Part shown: piece after piece, positions 37,687-47,264 of the stretch
How the letters are laid out: the number at the start of each line of letters is the position of its first letter
Position numbering within the stretch: position 1 is the first letter of the stretch
Source of the DNA: Lentibacillus jeotgali
Lineage (GTDB): Bacteria > Bacillota > Bacilli > Bacillales > Amphibacillaceae
DNA: 64,000 nucleotides
Direction: 5' to 3'
NCBI RefSeq assembly: GCF_000224785.1
Contig: NZ_AGAV01000014.1
Location: 124,001-188,000 of the forward strand
Notes under the pieces: generated by a model
Told to the model about the DNA's origin: nothing
The model's input: the letters and a program-made list of their open reading frames with translations, nothing else
Databases searched by the model: none
Position numbers and translations under genes: made by a program

Positions 37687-38094
37687 TCATACAAATGGGA
37701 GCACAAACAATGTGATGAGGATGGAAATTGCACCCGCAATAATTGCTGTGTTACCCAGTGTATCCGCACCCCGGTTTCTTGATATAAATCCCAATATAAT
37801 CCCTGCACCACCAAGAATAATTGGCATCATGAAATACGAGATAATTGACAACGCCAGGGCAATCCATCCAAACGCACTGTTTACCTCCGTGCCATCTTCA
37901 TCTGAATCAGCTGGCTCGTCAATGTCATCAGCAGTCATCTCAGAGGCGTATTCCTCATCCCGACGACTTTGGATGTCATCTACACGTGGCTGGTCACCAT
38001 CAAAGTTAGTGGCAACCATATCATCAGTATCCGGCTGTTCTTCCAGCTTCGGACCGTTTTCTGAACTGTTCACTCGGCGATTGTGTTCATCCAT
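37687..38094 (-). CDS. DUF4190-like membrane protein (possibly YqfX)
   Basis: A 135-residue protein. Residues 1-72 are hydrophilic and highly acidic; the rest holds two Gly/Ala-rich membrane segments (FGWIALALSIISYFMMPII and NTAIIAGAISILITLFVLP) like DUF4190 proteins. YqfX of B. subtilis lies in this region and has a similar layout, but I am not certain of identity. The ATG at 38094 follows GAGAGG. Function unknown. Confidence 0.65.
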   Translation of the reverse strand: MDEHNRRVNSSENGPKLEEQPDTDDMVATNFDGDQPRVDDIQSRRDEEYASEMTADDIDEPADSDEDGTEVNSAFGWIALALSIISYFMMPIILGGAGIILGFISRNRGADTLGNTAIIAGAISILITLFVLPFV

Positions 38095-38223
38095 CAGCAA
38101 GACCTCTCTTTCCTGAAACGAGGTGCGTTTATAGTATATGGATGGATGACAATTATACTGCTGGTATTTGATGGAATAGCCTTTTCAGGTACAAGATATT
38201 TTTTCCGTTTAAAGACATATAAT

Positions 38224-38341
38224 AAAGTGAAACTTCATTCAGTGGGATGCTTTTCACCATTGAATGTTAGTTGGCCAGAATCGGGCATTTAGGGCTAGTT
38301 AGCCGCCGTTCCTTGGCGGGTTACTGGCCATTAGATGCGGG
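38224..38341 (+). repeat. Family 1 repeat, single copy
   Basis: AAAGTGAAACTTC, a first hairpin (CATTCAGTGG region), TTAGTTGGCCAGAATCGGGC, a second hairpin (GCTAGTTAGCCGCC and GGCGGGTTACTGGCC arms) and CCATTAGATGCGGG follow in the same order as the full copies. It fills most of the gap between the DUF4190-like gene and yqfT. Confidence 0.8.
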
Positions 38342-38376
38342 ATAATACACAATTATCATTTTTAAGGAGCAGATTT

Positions 38377-38661
38377 ATGTCAACGTTCATTAAACACTTG
38401 ATTACTAAAAAACTGAAGCAGCTTTCACCTGATGAACTGCTGCATTACGCACACCAGTATAACTTTTCCATTACCAGAAAGCAGGCACAGGAAATTACAG
38501 CTTATTTAAAACAACATCCGATTGAACCATTTGAGCCCGAATACCGTGCCAAAATGTTTAAGGAGCTTGCACGCATAACCGACAAAGACACCGCAAATAA
38601 GGCTCAAACATTATTTCAAAAGATAACAAAATCTTATGGGTTGGAAGGATTTTTTAAGTAA
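38377..38661 (+). CDS. yqfT: DUF2624 protein YqfT
   Basis: A 94-residue helical protein with the DUF2624 pattern (LSPDELLHYAHQYNFSITRKQA and AKMFKELARIT). The ATG at 38377 follows AAGGAG. In B. subtilis yqfT is next to nfo (yqfS), as here. Function unknown. Confidence 0.85.
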   Translation: MSTFIKHLITKKLKQLSPDELLHYAHQYNFSITRKQAQEITAYLKQHPIEPFEPEYRAKMFKELARITDKDTANKAQTLFQKITKSYGLEGFFK

Positions 38662-38727
38662 ATTTGTAAAACTGCAAATACCTAGGTAAAGAAACACTCG
38701 AAATCAACAACAAAATCCAGCTTACTT

Positions 38728-38760
38728 AAAAGGAATAACGTCCAATAACGTTATTCCTTC
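38728..38760. terminator. Terminator between yqfT and nfo
   Basis: AAGGAATAACGT and ACGTTATTCCTT are exact complements around six bases, between converging genes. Confidence 0.88.
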
Positions 38761-38765
38761 ATTCT

Positions 38766-39659
38766 TTACTGATTCATAATTTTCTCTTTTAAATCTTCTT
38801 CAAACTTTCCGTTTTTAATCATGTCGATCTCAAATTTATACGGCGGCTTTTTATTTTTCTTATCTTCCCCAACAAAAGGTGTTTCCAAAATTTTTGGCAA
38901 ATCTTCCAGCTGGGGATGGTCAATAACATAATGAAGTGCATCGAAACCAATGTGGCCAAAGCCAATATTTTCATGTCGGTCTTTGTGAGCGCCTTGTTCA
39001 TTTTTACTATCATTGACATGGACAACTTTCAAACGGTCAAGTCCAATAATTTTGTCAAATTCATTCAGAACGCCATCAAAATCATTTACAACATCATAAC
39101 CGCCGTCATGAATATGACAGGTATCAAGACAGATAGACAATTTTTCATTATACGTGACACCATCAATAACTTTGGCCAGTTCATCAAACGTACGCCCAAT
39201 CTCAGATCCTTTTCCCGCCATCGTTTCCAGGGCAATCTGTACATCTGTATTTTTATCAAGCACCTCGTTCAGACCTTCAATAATTTTATCAATGCCTTTA
39301 TCGGCTCCAGCCCCGACGTGCGAACCAGGATGCAGAACAATTTGTTTTGCTCCAATGGCGGCCGTCCGGTCAATTTCATTCCGCAGAAAATCAACACCCA
39401 ATCCGAATGTTTCAGGTTTTGAAGTATTGCCGATATTAATAATGTATGGCGCATGAACGACTACATCAATAATACCGTTCTCCTTCATATGATCCCTGCC
39501 GGCTTCAATATTTAACTCTTCCACGGGCTTACGTCTTGTGTTCTGCGGTGCTCCTGTATAAATCATAAATACGTTGCTTCCGTATGAAACAGCTTGTTCA
39601 CTGGACCCTTTCAACATTTTCTTCCCGCTCATCGATACATGTGATCCTATTTTTAACAT
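38766..39659 (-). CDS. nfo: Endonuclease IV (AP endonuclease)
   Basis: Cuts DNA at abasic sites in base excision repair, using three zinc ions. The 297-residue TIM barrel starts [11 protein letters not shown]. It has the family blocks [43 protein letters not shown] and [20 protein letters not shown]. It is 15 bp downstream of cshB in the same direction. Confidence 0.96.
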   Translation of the reverse strand: MLKIGSHVSMSGKKMLKGSSEQAVSYGSNVFMIYTGAPQNTRRKPVEELNIEAGRDHMKENGIIDVVVHAPYIINIGNTSKPETFGLGVDFLRNEIDRTAAIGAKQIVLHPGSHVGAGADKGIDKIIEGLNEVLDKNTDVQIALETMAGKGSEIGRTFDELAKVIDGVTYNEKLSICLDTCHIHDGGYDVVNDFDGVLNEFDKIIGLDRLKVVHVNDSKNEQGAHKDRHENIGFGHIGFDALHYVIDHPQLEDLPKILETPFVGEDKKNKKPPYKFEIDMIKNGKFEEDLKEKIMNQ

Positions 39660-39674
39660 ATCCTCACCCCAACA

Positions 39675-40988
39675 TTATTTTCGCTTCTTAATTGACTTTT
39701 GTTTCATTTGTTTCTTGATCTTTTCCTGTTGTTTCTTCATTTTTTTCTTATAACCTGGTTTGACTGTTTTGGCTTTTTTAACTTTTTTCCATGCTTCGGA
39801 ATCAGCATTATCCGTGGTCTTTTTGCGTCGATTACGCTCATTCCATGATTTGGATTCTTTCCATTCACCGTTTTTCACATCCCAAAATGTGAACGTTAGT
39901 CCTTTTTGCTGCAATTTTTGAATCAGTTTTAAATCATTATCATCATATAAACTGATCACTGTTCCTTCCATCCCAGCACGTGCCGTGCGGCCGGAACGGT
40001 GGATATAAAAATCTTCTTCCTTCGGCAGCTGAGCATTAATAACATGGCTGACACCTTTAATATCAATTCCCCTCGACGCAAGATCAGTTGCAACAATGTA
40101 CTGATAACGGAGATTTTGAATCTCCTTGAGTGTCCTTTTTCGTTCTCTTGGAGATAGACCGCCGTGAATAATTCCCGCATCAAGACCTTTTTGCTGAAGA
40201 GCAGCAGCTAATGTATCGGCAGCCTCTTTTCCGTTTGCAAAAATAATGGCTAAATAAGGTTGTATTGCTTTGGAAATATCCATAATAATATCGGGCGCTT
40301 CCCGGTGCTTATATGGAATCAGGCAATGTTCCAATGTCTCCGGGGATAATCTGTCATCAATTTTTACGTGTAGCGGATTTTCAAGATACTTTCGGTAAAA
40401 ATGCTCCAGCTGCTGAGGAATTGTTGCCGAAAATGCCAGGATTTGTATATCTTCCTGTGATCGGACAAGTAACTGATCGACATCACGGATAAAACCCAGA
40501 TCAAGCATAAGGTCGGCCTCATCAATAACAAATGCGGCTGCAGAGAAAATTGAAATGGCCTCTTCCTTTATCAAATCAAGTATTCTTCCCGGCGTTCCAA
40601 CAATGATATGCGGTGGTGTTTTTAACTTCTCCATCGCCTTTTGTTTATCAGTCCCGCCGACGAGCAATTTAGCGTTCCAGGTACCGCGCATGCCGGCATA
40701 ATCAATAATCTTTCTGACCTCTTCGTAAATTTGCATGGCTAGTTCCCGTGTCGGGGCTGTCATCACAAATTGGATTTCCTGCTTGTCTGTTTCAATCCGG
40801 TTCAATAATGGCAAAAGATAGGCGTGGGTTTTACCGGATCCTGTCTGCGATTGCCCGATTACGCTTGTCCCGTCCAATACAGCAGGTATAACCTTTTCCT
40901 GGATGGCTGTTGGTTCATAAAAATTTAATTGTTCGATAACATCGTTCATAGTTGGATGAAACGAAAACTTGCTGAATTGATTATCCAT
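39675..40988 (-). CDS. cshB: DEAD-box RNA helicase CshB
   Basis: ATP-dependent RNA helicase of 437 residues. Motif I is SQTGSGKT (47-54), the DEAD box is VIDEADLM at 156-159, and SAT, TDLASRGIDI and HRSGRTARAG follow. A Lys-rich C-terminal tail likely binds RNA. B. subtilis CshB (YqfR) takes part in ribosome assembly, RNA decay and cold growth. Likely co-transcribed with nfo. Confidence 0.94.
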   Translation of the reverse strand: MDNQFSKFSFHPTMNDVIEQLNFYEPTAIQEKVIPAVLDGTSVIGQSQTGSGKTHAYLLPLLNRIETDKQEIQFVMTAPTRELAMQIYEEVRKIIDYAGMRGTWNAKLLVGGTDKQKAMEKLKTPPHIIVGTPGRILDLIKEEAISIFSAAAFVIDEADLMLDLGFIRDVDQLLVRSQEDIQILAFSATIPQQLEHFYRKYLENPLHVKIDDRLSPETLEHCLIPYKHREAPDIIMDISKAIQPYLAIIFANGKEAADTLAAALQQKGLDAGIIHGGLSPRERKRTLKEIQNLRYQYIVATDLASRGIDIKGVSHVINAQLPKEEDFYIHRSGRTARAGMEGTVISLYDDNDLKLIQKLQQKGLTFTFWDVKNGEWKESKSWNERNRRKKTTDNADSEAWKKVKKAKTVKPGYKKKMKKQQEKIKKQMKQKSIKKRK

Positions 40989-41002
40989 ATTGCCGGACTC
41001 CT

Positions 41003-42118
41003 TTATATAAACTGAAATGGTTCAGTGTTCGTCTTGGATAGACTAATTTCCAACTCTTCACTTGTAAAATAATCCTCAAGATATAATTTGGTGTAACCTT
41101 TCATTACTTCTTCGACATGATGACCGGGGTCGATCACTGACAATCCCATAGCTTGCGCATCCTGAGCAGTGTGGAACGTCATATCACCGGTTATATAGAC
41201 GTCAGCCCCCATTTGTTTTGCTGTCGTGATATATTTCTCACCACTACCGCCCAATACAGCAACTTTACTGACTTCTTTGGACAAATCACCGGTGACTCGG
41301 ACACTCGGGACATTAAGTGCTGTTTTTACCCGCTCGCACAATGCTTCAAGCGTTAGTTTTTGATTCAGCATGCCAACACGTCCAATACCATAAGCAGTAC
41401 CGCTGTTTTCGACAGGATAGATATCGTAGGCTGCCTCTTCGTACGGGTGGACTGCAATCATAGCTTTGAGTACAGGTGACAGTTTTGAGGCCGGCAATAT
41501 TGTTTCGATCTTGACCTCATCAACAAACGCCACGTCCCCTTGAGTGCCAATATATGGGTCTGTCCCTTCCAACGGCTTAAATGTTCCCTGGCCTGGTGAT
41601 TGAAATGTGCAATGGCTGTAGTCACCGATATGACCTGCTCCTTTATCACTCATAGCATCCCGAATCTGTTCAGCATGTGTTTCCGGTACAAATACTGCAA
41701 GTTTAACCAGTTTTTCTGTATAATTTTGATCAAGTATTTTTCTATTTTGGATGGACAGTAAGTCACACAGCATATCGTTCACCCCGCCGTTTGCAGCATC
41801 AAGATTGGTATGGGCGGCATAGACAGAAATTCCATGCTGCAGCAGTTTTTGGATAATGCGGCCTTTTGCTGTATCTACATTAACTTGTTTCATGGATTTA
41901 AATAATAATGGGTGATGGGCAATAATCAAATCCACATTATTTTCAATTGCCTCATCAGCTGTCGCTTCTAATACATCAAGCGTCACCATCACCTTTTTGA
42001 CGGGCTTATCAAAGGAGCCTACCTGAAGACCGACATTATCCCAGTCATAAGCCAGATGTTTAGGTGCCCACGATTCCATTGCCTTAAAAATATCCACATT
42101 ACGCAGAATCGTTGTCAT
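41003..42118 (-). CDS. yqfO: Nif3-like dinuclear metal protein YqfO
   Basis: A 371-residue Nif3/DUF34 protein. The metal site residues are in IIAHHPLLFKSM and YAAHTNLDAANGG, and the C-terminal GDMTFHTAQDA completes it. The middle insertion (about 130-240) is the CutA1-like domain seen in Firmicute members. It forms hexamers; the true substrate is unsettled. It overlaps trmK by 20 bp, as in B. subtilis. Confidence 0.93.
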   Translation of the reverse strand: MTTILRNVDIFKAMESWAPKHLAYDWDNVGLQVGSFDKPVKKVMVTLDVLEATADEAIENNVDLIIAHHPLLFKSMKQVNVDTAKGRIIQKLLQHGISVYAAHTNLDAANGGVNDMLCDLLSIQNRKILDQNYTEKLVKLAVFVPETHAEQIRDAMSDKGAGHIGDYSHCTFQSPGQGTFKPLEGTDPYIGTQGDVAFVDEVKIETILPASKLSPVLKAMIAVHPYEEAAYDIYPVENSGTAYGIGRVGMLNQKLTLEALCERVKTALNVPSVRVTGDLSKEVSKVAVLGGSGEKYITTAKQMGADVYITGDMTFHTAQDAQAMGLSVIDPGHHVEEVMKGYTKLYLEDYFTSEELEISLSKTNTEPFQFI

Positions 42119-42812
42119 GACTTAATTCCTCCTCTATCCATGTTAATTCCTTTGCGAACGCTGCTATTTTTTCCTTATCAGGAACACTGGCCTTCTTCAT
42201 CTGTTCGAGTGTCCGTATCCGTTTATCATGCTCATGTTTCCATTTATGATAAAACAAATCCGGTTTTTGTTTCAGCAAATATGGTCCAAACAGCAATTGC
42301 TTTTCGGTTAAATCCTGGATGCTACCTTCATTGACACCTATTATTATCTCATAAATATGACCTTTTTCCTCAACCATTGTTTCATCAGCAATCGTATAGC
42401 CATGACTGACAAACCAATGACGCACACGTCGCTCATCGATATTCGGCTGGGCGATAATTTGTTCAACTCCGTCAAGACGGTTTGCCCCCTTATCCAGAAT
42501 GGTTTTAATCAAGGGACCACCCATTCCTGCTATCACAACTGAAGTCACTTCCCTCTCATTCAGAATCTGTAAGCCGTCGCCGAACCGCACATCCACCCGA
42601 TCTGATAACCCAAAACGGCTGACAGTTTCCTGAGCGCGCTCAAATGGGCCTTTGCGCACTTCGCCTGCTATCGCCCGGGCATGTTCATCATGCAAGCACA
42701 CGTAACAGGGAAGATAGGCATGGTCTGAGCCTATATCTGCAAACATTGTTCCTTGTTTTAAAAATGAAGCTATCTTTTCAAGGCGTCTTGAAAGTCTTAG
42801 ATTGTTGTTCAT
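42099..42812 (-). CDS. trmK: tRNA (adenine-22-N1)-methyltransferase TrmK
   Basis: Methylates A22 of tRNA-Ser and tRNA-Tyr using S-adenosylmethionine. The 237 residues have a Rossmann methyltransferase core with FADIGSDHAYLPCY (about 23-36) and VVIAGMGGPLI, then a C-terminal coiled coil. It is coupled to yqfO. Confidence 0.93.
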   Translation of the reverse strand: MNNNLRLSRRLEKIASFLKQGTMFADIGSDHAYLPCYVCLHDEHARAIAGEVRKGPFERAQETVSRFGLSDRVDVRFGDGLQILNEREVTSVVIAGMGGPLIKTILDKGANRLDGVEQIIAQPNIDERRVRHWFVSHGYTIADETMVEEKGHIYEIIIGVNEGSIQDLTEKQLLFGPYLLKQKPDLFYHKWKHEHDKRIRTLEQMKKASVPDKEKIAAFAKELTWIEEELSHDNDSA

Positions 42813-42860
42813 TCTGATCCCCTTATGTACTCATACTTTTTGAACAATCTTGAAAAGTAT

Positions 42861-42902
42861 AAAAGAGCAAGCCTGCTGACTATCCAGTAAGCTTACTCTT
42901 TT
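42861..42902 (-). terminator. Terminator of cccA
   Basis: AAAAGAGCAAGC and GCTTACTCTTTT pair with a few mismatches around a CTG/CAG inner stem. The minus strand continues with T residues. Confidence 0.75.
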
Positions 42903-42929
42903 CGAGTTAACGTTGTTCATAATCCCATA

Positions 42930-43355
42930 TTACTTTTGCTCAGAAAGCCATTGTGCTACAGCATCAGCATCTTCGCCCTGTACTATTCCCGGAGGCATTC
43001 CAGCACTAGGGAAACCGTCTGCAATAATTTGCTTAATTTCCTCTTTAGAGTACTTACTTCCTACAGAATTCAAGGCAGGTCCCATACCGCCGGATAAGTC
43101 TTGCCCATGACAGCTGGCACAGTTACTCTGGAAAACCTCTTCACCGTTAGCTGCTGTTTCGCCACCACCGGAAGAATCTCCACCACCGCCGGAACCGCCG
43201 GACTGACCTTCCTGCTGTTCACTTTGTTCTCCTCCGCCACTTTCTTCTTCCTGTATAGCTTCCTGTTGATTTAAACCAACAAATGATACGACGATAACTA
43301 ATAGTATCCCTATACCGGCAATTAAAGCGTAAGGTATGACTGCATTTTTACCCAT
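42930..43355 (-). CDS. cccA: Cytochrome c-550
   Basis: Membrane-anchored small cytochrome c that carries electrons outside the membrane. The 141 residues have one N-terminal membrane anchor (8-28), a Glu/Gln then Gly/Ser-rich linker (36-68) and a haem domain. The haem-binding CASCH is at 79-83 and the axial Met is near residue 120 in AGMPPG. It lies between trmK and sigA, the B. subtilis arrangement. Confidence 0.94.
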   Translation of the reverse strand: MGKNAVIPYALIAGIGILLVIVVSFVGLNQQEAIQEEESGGGEQSEQQEGQSGGSGGGGDSSGGGETAANGEEVFQSNCASCHGQDLSGGMGPALNSVGSKYSKEEIKQIIADGFPSAGMPPGIVQGEDADAVAQWLSEQK

Positions 43356-43575
43356 CGTATTTCCTCCTTATGTAACTTCCTTAGCTAAATACATTTTACT
43401 TTAAAACCTTTAAAGATGAAAGAAAAAACTGTGACAATTTATGAAATGATAACCACAAGATCCAGTTGGTGACATATACCAATCGTTCGACGCTTATGTT
43501 CCAATGCTGTGATTTACAAACATATGTATGGCAGCCATTGCACACAAATAGTGTGTGTTCAATGACTGAAATACG

Positions 43576-44697
43576 CTACTCCAAGAAATCCTTTAAACGC
43601 TTGCTACGGCTAGGGTGCCGCAATTTCCGAAGTGCTTTCGCTTCGATCTGGCGAATTCTTTCTCTTGTTACGCCAAACACCTTGCCCACCTCTTCCAGCG
43701 TTCTTGTCCTACCGTCATCAAGTCCAAAACGAAGTCTCAGTACATTTTCTTCCCGATCTGTGAGTGTATCCAGAACATCTTCCAACTGTTCTTTCAGCAG
43801 TTCATACGATGCATGATCCGATGGCGATACAGCTTCCTGGTCCTCAATAAAATCTCCCAGATGTGAATCGTCTTCTTCACCGATCGGCGTTTCAAGTGAA
43901 ACAGGTTCCTGTGCTATTTTTAATATCTCGCGTACTTTATCAGGTGATAGCTCCATTTCTTTTCCGATTTCTTCAGGGGTCGGTTCACGGCCAAGATCTT
44001 GCAGCAATTGCCGCTGGACACGAATAAGCTTATTGATTGTTTCAACCATATGAACCGGAATTCTAATCGTACGTGCCTGGTCCGCTATCGCCCGTGTAAT
44101 GGCCTGGCGGATCCACCATGTTGCATACGTACTGAACTTAAAGCCTTTACGGTAGTCAAATTTCTCGACGGCTTTGATTAAGCCCATGTTTCCTTCCTGA
44201 ATTAAGTCAAGAAACAGCATTCCACGCCCGACATACCGTTTTGCGATACTGACAACCAGCCGCAAATTGGCTTCTGAGAGTCGTTTTTTCGCCTCTTCAT
44301 CACCATTCTCGATCCGGGTGGCCAAATCAATTTCTTCGGCAGCTGATAATAAATCCACTCTGCCTATTTCCTTCAAATACATACGGACAGGGTCATTTAT
44401 CTTGATACCAAGCGGGACACTGAGATCATTCAGATCAAATTCTTCCTCTTTGGCGATCTCCTGCATTTTGGGGTCTTCCTCGGAGTCCCCGATCACTTCT
44501 ACACCTTGCTCTGACAGGTACTCATAAAATTCGTCCATCTGTTCTGATTCAATCGTAAAACCCGACAGACGGTCGGCAACTTCTTCATAAGCCAGTGCGC
44601 CGCGCTTTTTACCTATTTCGAGAAGCTGGTCTTTCGCTTGTTCCAGTGTCAGCTCACTGTTATTTTCTTTTGTTTGTGAAGGCTTATTTTCGGCCAT
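43576..44697 (-). CDS. sigA: Primary sigma factor SigA (RpoD)
   Basis: Housekeeping sigma factor of 373 residues. Region 2 holds [19 protein letters not shown] and [20 protein letters not shown], which bind and melt the -10. Region 4.2 ends with [20 protein letters not shown], which contacts the -35. The ATG at 44697 follows GGAGGGGG. It is 24 bp behind dnaG in a shared transcript. Confidence 0.97.
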   Translation of the reverse strand: MAENKPSQTKENNSELTLEQAKDQLLEIGKKRGALAYEEVADRLSGFTIESEQMDEFYEYLSEQGVEVIGDSEEDPKMQEIAKEEEFDLNDLSVPLGIKINDPVRMYLKEIGRVDLLSAAEEIDLATRIENGDEEAKKRLSEANLRLVVSIAKRYVGRGMLFLDLIQEGNMGLIKAVEKFDYRKGFKFSTYATWWIRQAITRAIADQARTIRIPVHMVETINKLIRVQRQLLQDLGREPTPEEIGKEMELSPDKVREILKIAQEPVSLETPIGEEDDSHLGDFIEDQEAVSPSDHASYELLKEQLEDVLDTLTDREENVLRLRFGLDDGRTRTLEEVGKVFGVTRERIRQIEAKALRKLRHPSRSKRLKDFLE

Positions 44698-44721
44698 GAG
44701 TCCCCCTCCTTCCAACTACAG

Positions 44722-46536
44722 TCAATTTATACTTTTCCATTGCTTTTGGAGTTCAATGATTTGCATAGCAATTCCCGCCGCTTTGATTGGATCATTTTGC
44801 TGTTCAGCCCGCCTTTGTTCCTCTTTCAATGACTGAATATCGCCCTTATTGTTGTTTTCAGCACGGATATTTCGAATATAATCATTAATTTCATCATTTG
44901 ATATATTTTCATGCAATGGCATCATTGCAATATCTGTAACCAATTGCTTAAGTCTGTCATCCGTCAGCATTTCAACAAACATACTGACATCAGCTTGCTG
45001 GTGTTCTTCATAAAAGGCATATAAATGCGTAGCAATAACTTTATGCTCCTCAATATTAAAGGACGCTCCTATTTCCTCCTGCACTTTATCAGTAATAGAC
45101 ACATCTTGCAACATATATGCAAGAAGCTGCCGTTCTGCATTGTGAAAAGCAGGCAGCAATTTTTTTACATGTTCATGATCAGATACCTTATTAGTATATC
45201 TGTTCTTATTTATCTTATCCTTACCAAGCCCCATCTTTTCACGGTTAGACTGAATTTCCTGTTTTAATGAATCCATTGATACATTATATGAGTCACTGAC
45301 CTCTTTTAAATAATATTCCCGTTCGACAGAGCTCTCAATCGTTGCGAGGTATTCTAATAATTTTTCGATATATTGTATGCGATCTCCTTCAAGACTAAGA
45401 TTATAGTCCTTTTTTAGATACCTCATATAAAAGTTTGTAAAGGTCAGACTCGATTTAATAACCTGATTTTGAAATGCTTCTGTACCATATTCAGTTATAA
45501 AATCATCCGGATCCATATTATCCGGCATATTTGCTATTTTTACGTGGCATCCTGCTTTTTGCAGCAGTCCAGCAGCCTTATAGGCGGCTTCGGTCCCTGC
45601 TTTATCAGCGTCATAGCAAATAATGACTGTATCAACGTACCTCCTGAGAAGTCTTGCCTGTGAGCTTGTCAAAGATGTTCCAAGTGTTGCTACAGCATTC
45701 TTTACCCCGGCCTGGTAAGCAGATATGACATCCATATAACCTTCAAATAAAACAGCTTCACTTTGATTACGGATGTGTTTTTTTGCTAGATCAAAATTGT
45801 AAAGAATTTTGCCTTTTTGGAACAATTCACTTTCAGGGCTGTTTAGATATTTAGGTTCCTGATCCGAAATTGTCCGCCCCCCAAAGGCAATTGTTTTCCC
45901 AAGGTGGTTGCGGATCGGGAACATCACTCTGCCCCTGAACCTGTCTGTTATCGAATTATCCTCATTTAATGACAGCAGACCGGATTTAACAAGTATTTGC
46001 TGATGAAACCCTTTTTTCTGCAGAAATTCTGCTGTGAAGTCTTTTACATTCGGGGCAAAACCGAGCTGGAAGACATCAATTGTTTCATCTGTTATACCGC
46101 GTTCATTAAAATACTGATAACCTGCTTTCCCATCTTTCGTGTAGCGCAGAAGATGATGATAAAGCTTGGTGATCCACTCAGAAGCAGAAAGTATACTCTG
46201 GTTTTCCTGTGAAATGGATGATTTATGCTGATGAGAGAAGTCCGGCAAATCCACGCTGCTTCTATCAGCAAGAAATTTTAACGCTTCATAAAACGTATAC
46301 TGTTCCATTTCCATGACGAATGTTAATACGTTTCCGCCTTTACCGCATCCGAAACAGTGGAAAATCTGTTTTTCCTGTGTTACGGAAAATGAGGGTGTCT
46401 TTTCACCGTGGAATGGGCAAAGGCCAAAATAATTTCGCCCTTGCTTTTTAAGTTGTATATATTCACCGATGACATCAACTATGTCATTGGTCTTTCGTAT
46501 TTCCTCAATAACATCTTCTGATACCTGGTCAGGCAT
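44722..46536 (-). CDS. dnaG: DNA primase
   Basis: Makes RNA primers at the replication fork. The product is about 604 residues. The zinc-binding domain has Cys40, His43, Cys61 and Cys64 (LCPFHGEKTPSF and FHCFGCGKGGNV). The TOPRIM domain has LFEGYMDV and CYDADKAG; the C-terminal part binds the DnaB helicase. I prefer the ATG at 46536 (GGTGG upstream), but 46548 and a GTG at 46545 are possible. First gene of the dnaG-sigA unit. Confidence 0.95.
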   Translation of the reverse strand: MPDQVSEDVIEEIRKTNDIVDVIGEYIQLKKQGRNYFGLCPFHGEKTPSFSVTQEKQIFHCFGCGKGGNVLTFVMEMEQYTFYEALKFLADRSSVDLPDFSHQHKSSISQENQSILSASEWITKLYHHLLRYTKDGKAGYQYFNERGITDETIDVFQLGFAPNVKDFTAEFLQKKGFHQQILVKSGLLSLNEDNSITDRFRGRVMFPIRNHLGKTIAFGGRTISDQEPKYLNSPESELFQKGKILYNFDLAKKHIRNQSEAVLFEGYMDVISAYQAGVKNAVATLGTSLTSSQARLLRRYVDTVIICYDADKAGTEAAYKAAGLLQKAGCHVKIANMPDNMDPDDFITEYGTEAFQNQVIKSSLTFTNFYMRYLKKDYNLSLEGDRIQYIEKLLEYLATIESSVEREYYLKEVSDSYNVSMDSLKQEIQSNREKMGLGKDKINKNRYTNKVSDHEHVKKLLPAFHNAERQLLAYMLQDVSITDKVQEEIGASFNIEEHKVIATHLYAFYEEHQQADVSMFVEMLTDDRLKQLVTDIAMMPLHENISNDEINDYIRNIRAENNNKGDIQSLKEEQRRAEQQNDPIKAAGIAMQIIELQKQWKSIN

Positions 46537-46614
46537 ATTTACCACCATGCCTTCATAATTCGATATTCATAGAGAAAATCCTTCATTATTCGACAAACTT
46601 TTTACGTAAACCGT

Positions 46615-46735
46615 AAAAAATTCCTTCCAATATTGCAAAAATCTGCGCTGCAAGTCCAAAATCATATTGTTTTCCGGACTGCCCGACCAAACCCTGGAAG
46701 GACTTTCAGGTCACTATATTATTGTACCTCCTGAA
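46615..46735 (-). promoter_or_regulatory. Candidate structured leader of dnaG-sigA
   Basis: Read on the minus strand, TCCTTCCA (46702-46695) is an exact complement of TGGAAGGA (46629-46622), which is followed by ATTTTTT. The first arm overlaps AAGTCC, which can pair instead with GGACTT near 46650. A third option pairs GCAGTCC with GGACTTGC. Such mutually exclusive stems before a T run are typical of attenuators. I recognise no known riboswitch here. The rest of the 46549-47012 gap is very A/T-rich and holds no convincing gene. Confidence 0.4.
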
Positions 46736-47012
46736 GCACTTGTATAAACGTATTTTGCTCACAGATATTTACTAGTTGTATTCTACATAATGATTCATAT
46801 TTCCTTCTTAAATCGCAATATTTTATTTTTCTGAATATACCCTGTTCACAAATAAGTCATATTTGTTTTTATTAATATATTTTTACACAAGAAATAATTA
46901 TAATACAAAACCATTAAAAACGCTACAGATAATTTAATTTTTTGTTTGATGGTAAATTGACTACGCGTCATTCGTCACATCTGCTGCAATCTATCCAAGC
47001 CTCAATAAACCA

Positions 47013-47042
47013 GAAAAACATTCCGCTTTTGCTGCAGAATGT
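47013..47042 (-). terminator. Terminator after yqfL and repeat
   Basis: On the minus strand ACATTC and GAATGT arms enclose a GC-GCAAAAGC inner stem and are followed by TTTTTC. Confidence 0.65.
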
Positions 47043-47074
47043 ATTTCTCTCATTTTAATTATGATTTCAACTTG

Positions 47075-47264
47075 TAAATGCCCGAATTCGGTTCAACTAA
47101 CAATCAGCGGAGAAAAACACTCCGCTGATTGAAGTTTCTACTTTTCCCCGCATCTAATGGTCAGTATGCAGCCAAAAGACGGCTGCTGACTGACCTTAAA
47201 TGCCCGATTCGGTTCAACTAACAATCAGCGGAGAAAAACACTCCGCTGATTGAAGTTTCACTTT
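47075..47264 (-). repeat. Family 1 repeat, full two-hairpin-unit copy
   Basis: Read on the minus strand: AAAGTGAAACTTC; hairpin 1 with CAATCAGCGGAG and its complement; TTAGTTGAACCGAATCGGGC; hairpin 2 with GGTCAG and GCAGCC arms; CCATTAGATGCGGGG; then GAAACTTC, hairpin 1 and the TTAGTTGAACCG block again. The same layout and length occur at 59486. Its first bases contain the yqfL stop codon. Confidence 0.9.

Noticed and set aside
43535-43564. Inverted repeat downstream of sigA as a terminator
   Set aside because: The arms (CATTG, ACACA) are short and no T run follows on the minus strand.
47075-47264. CRISPR-like reading of the repeated hairpins
   Set aside because: Only two repeats of unequal context, no regular spacers and no cas genes nearby.
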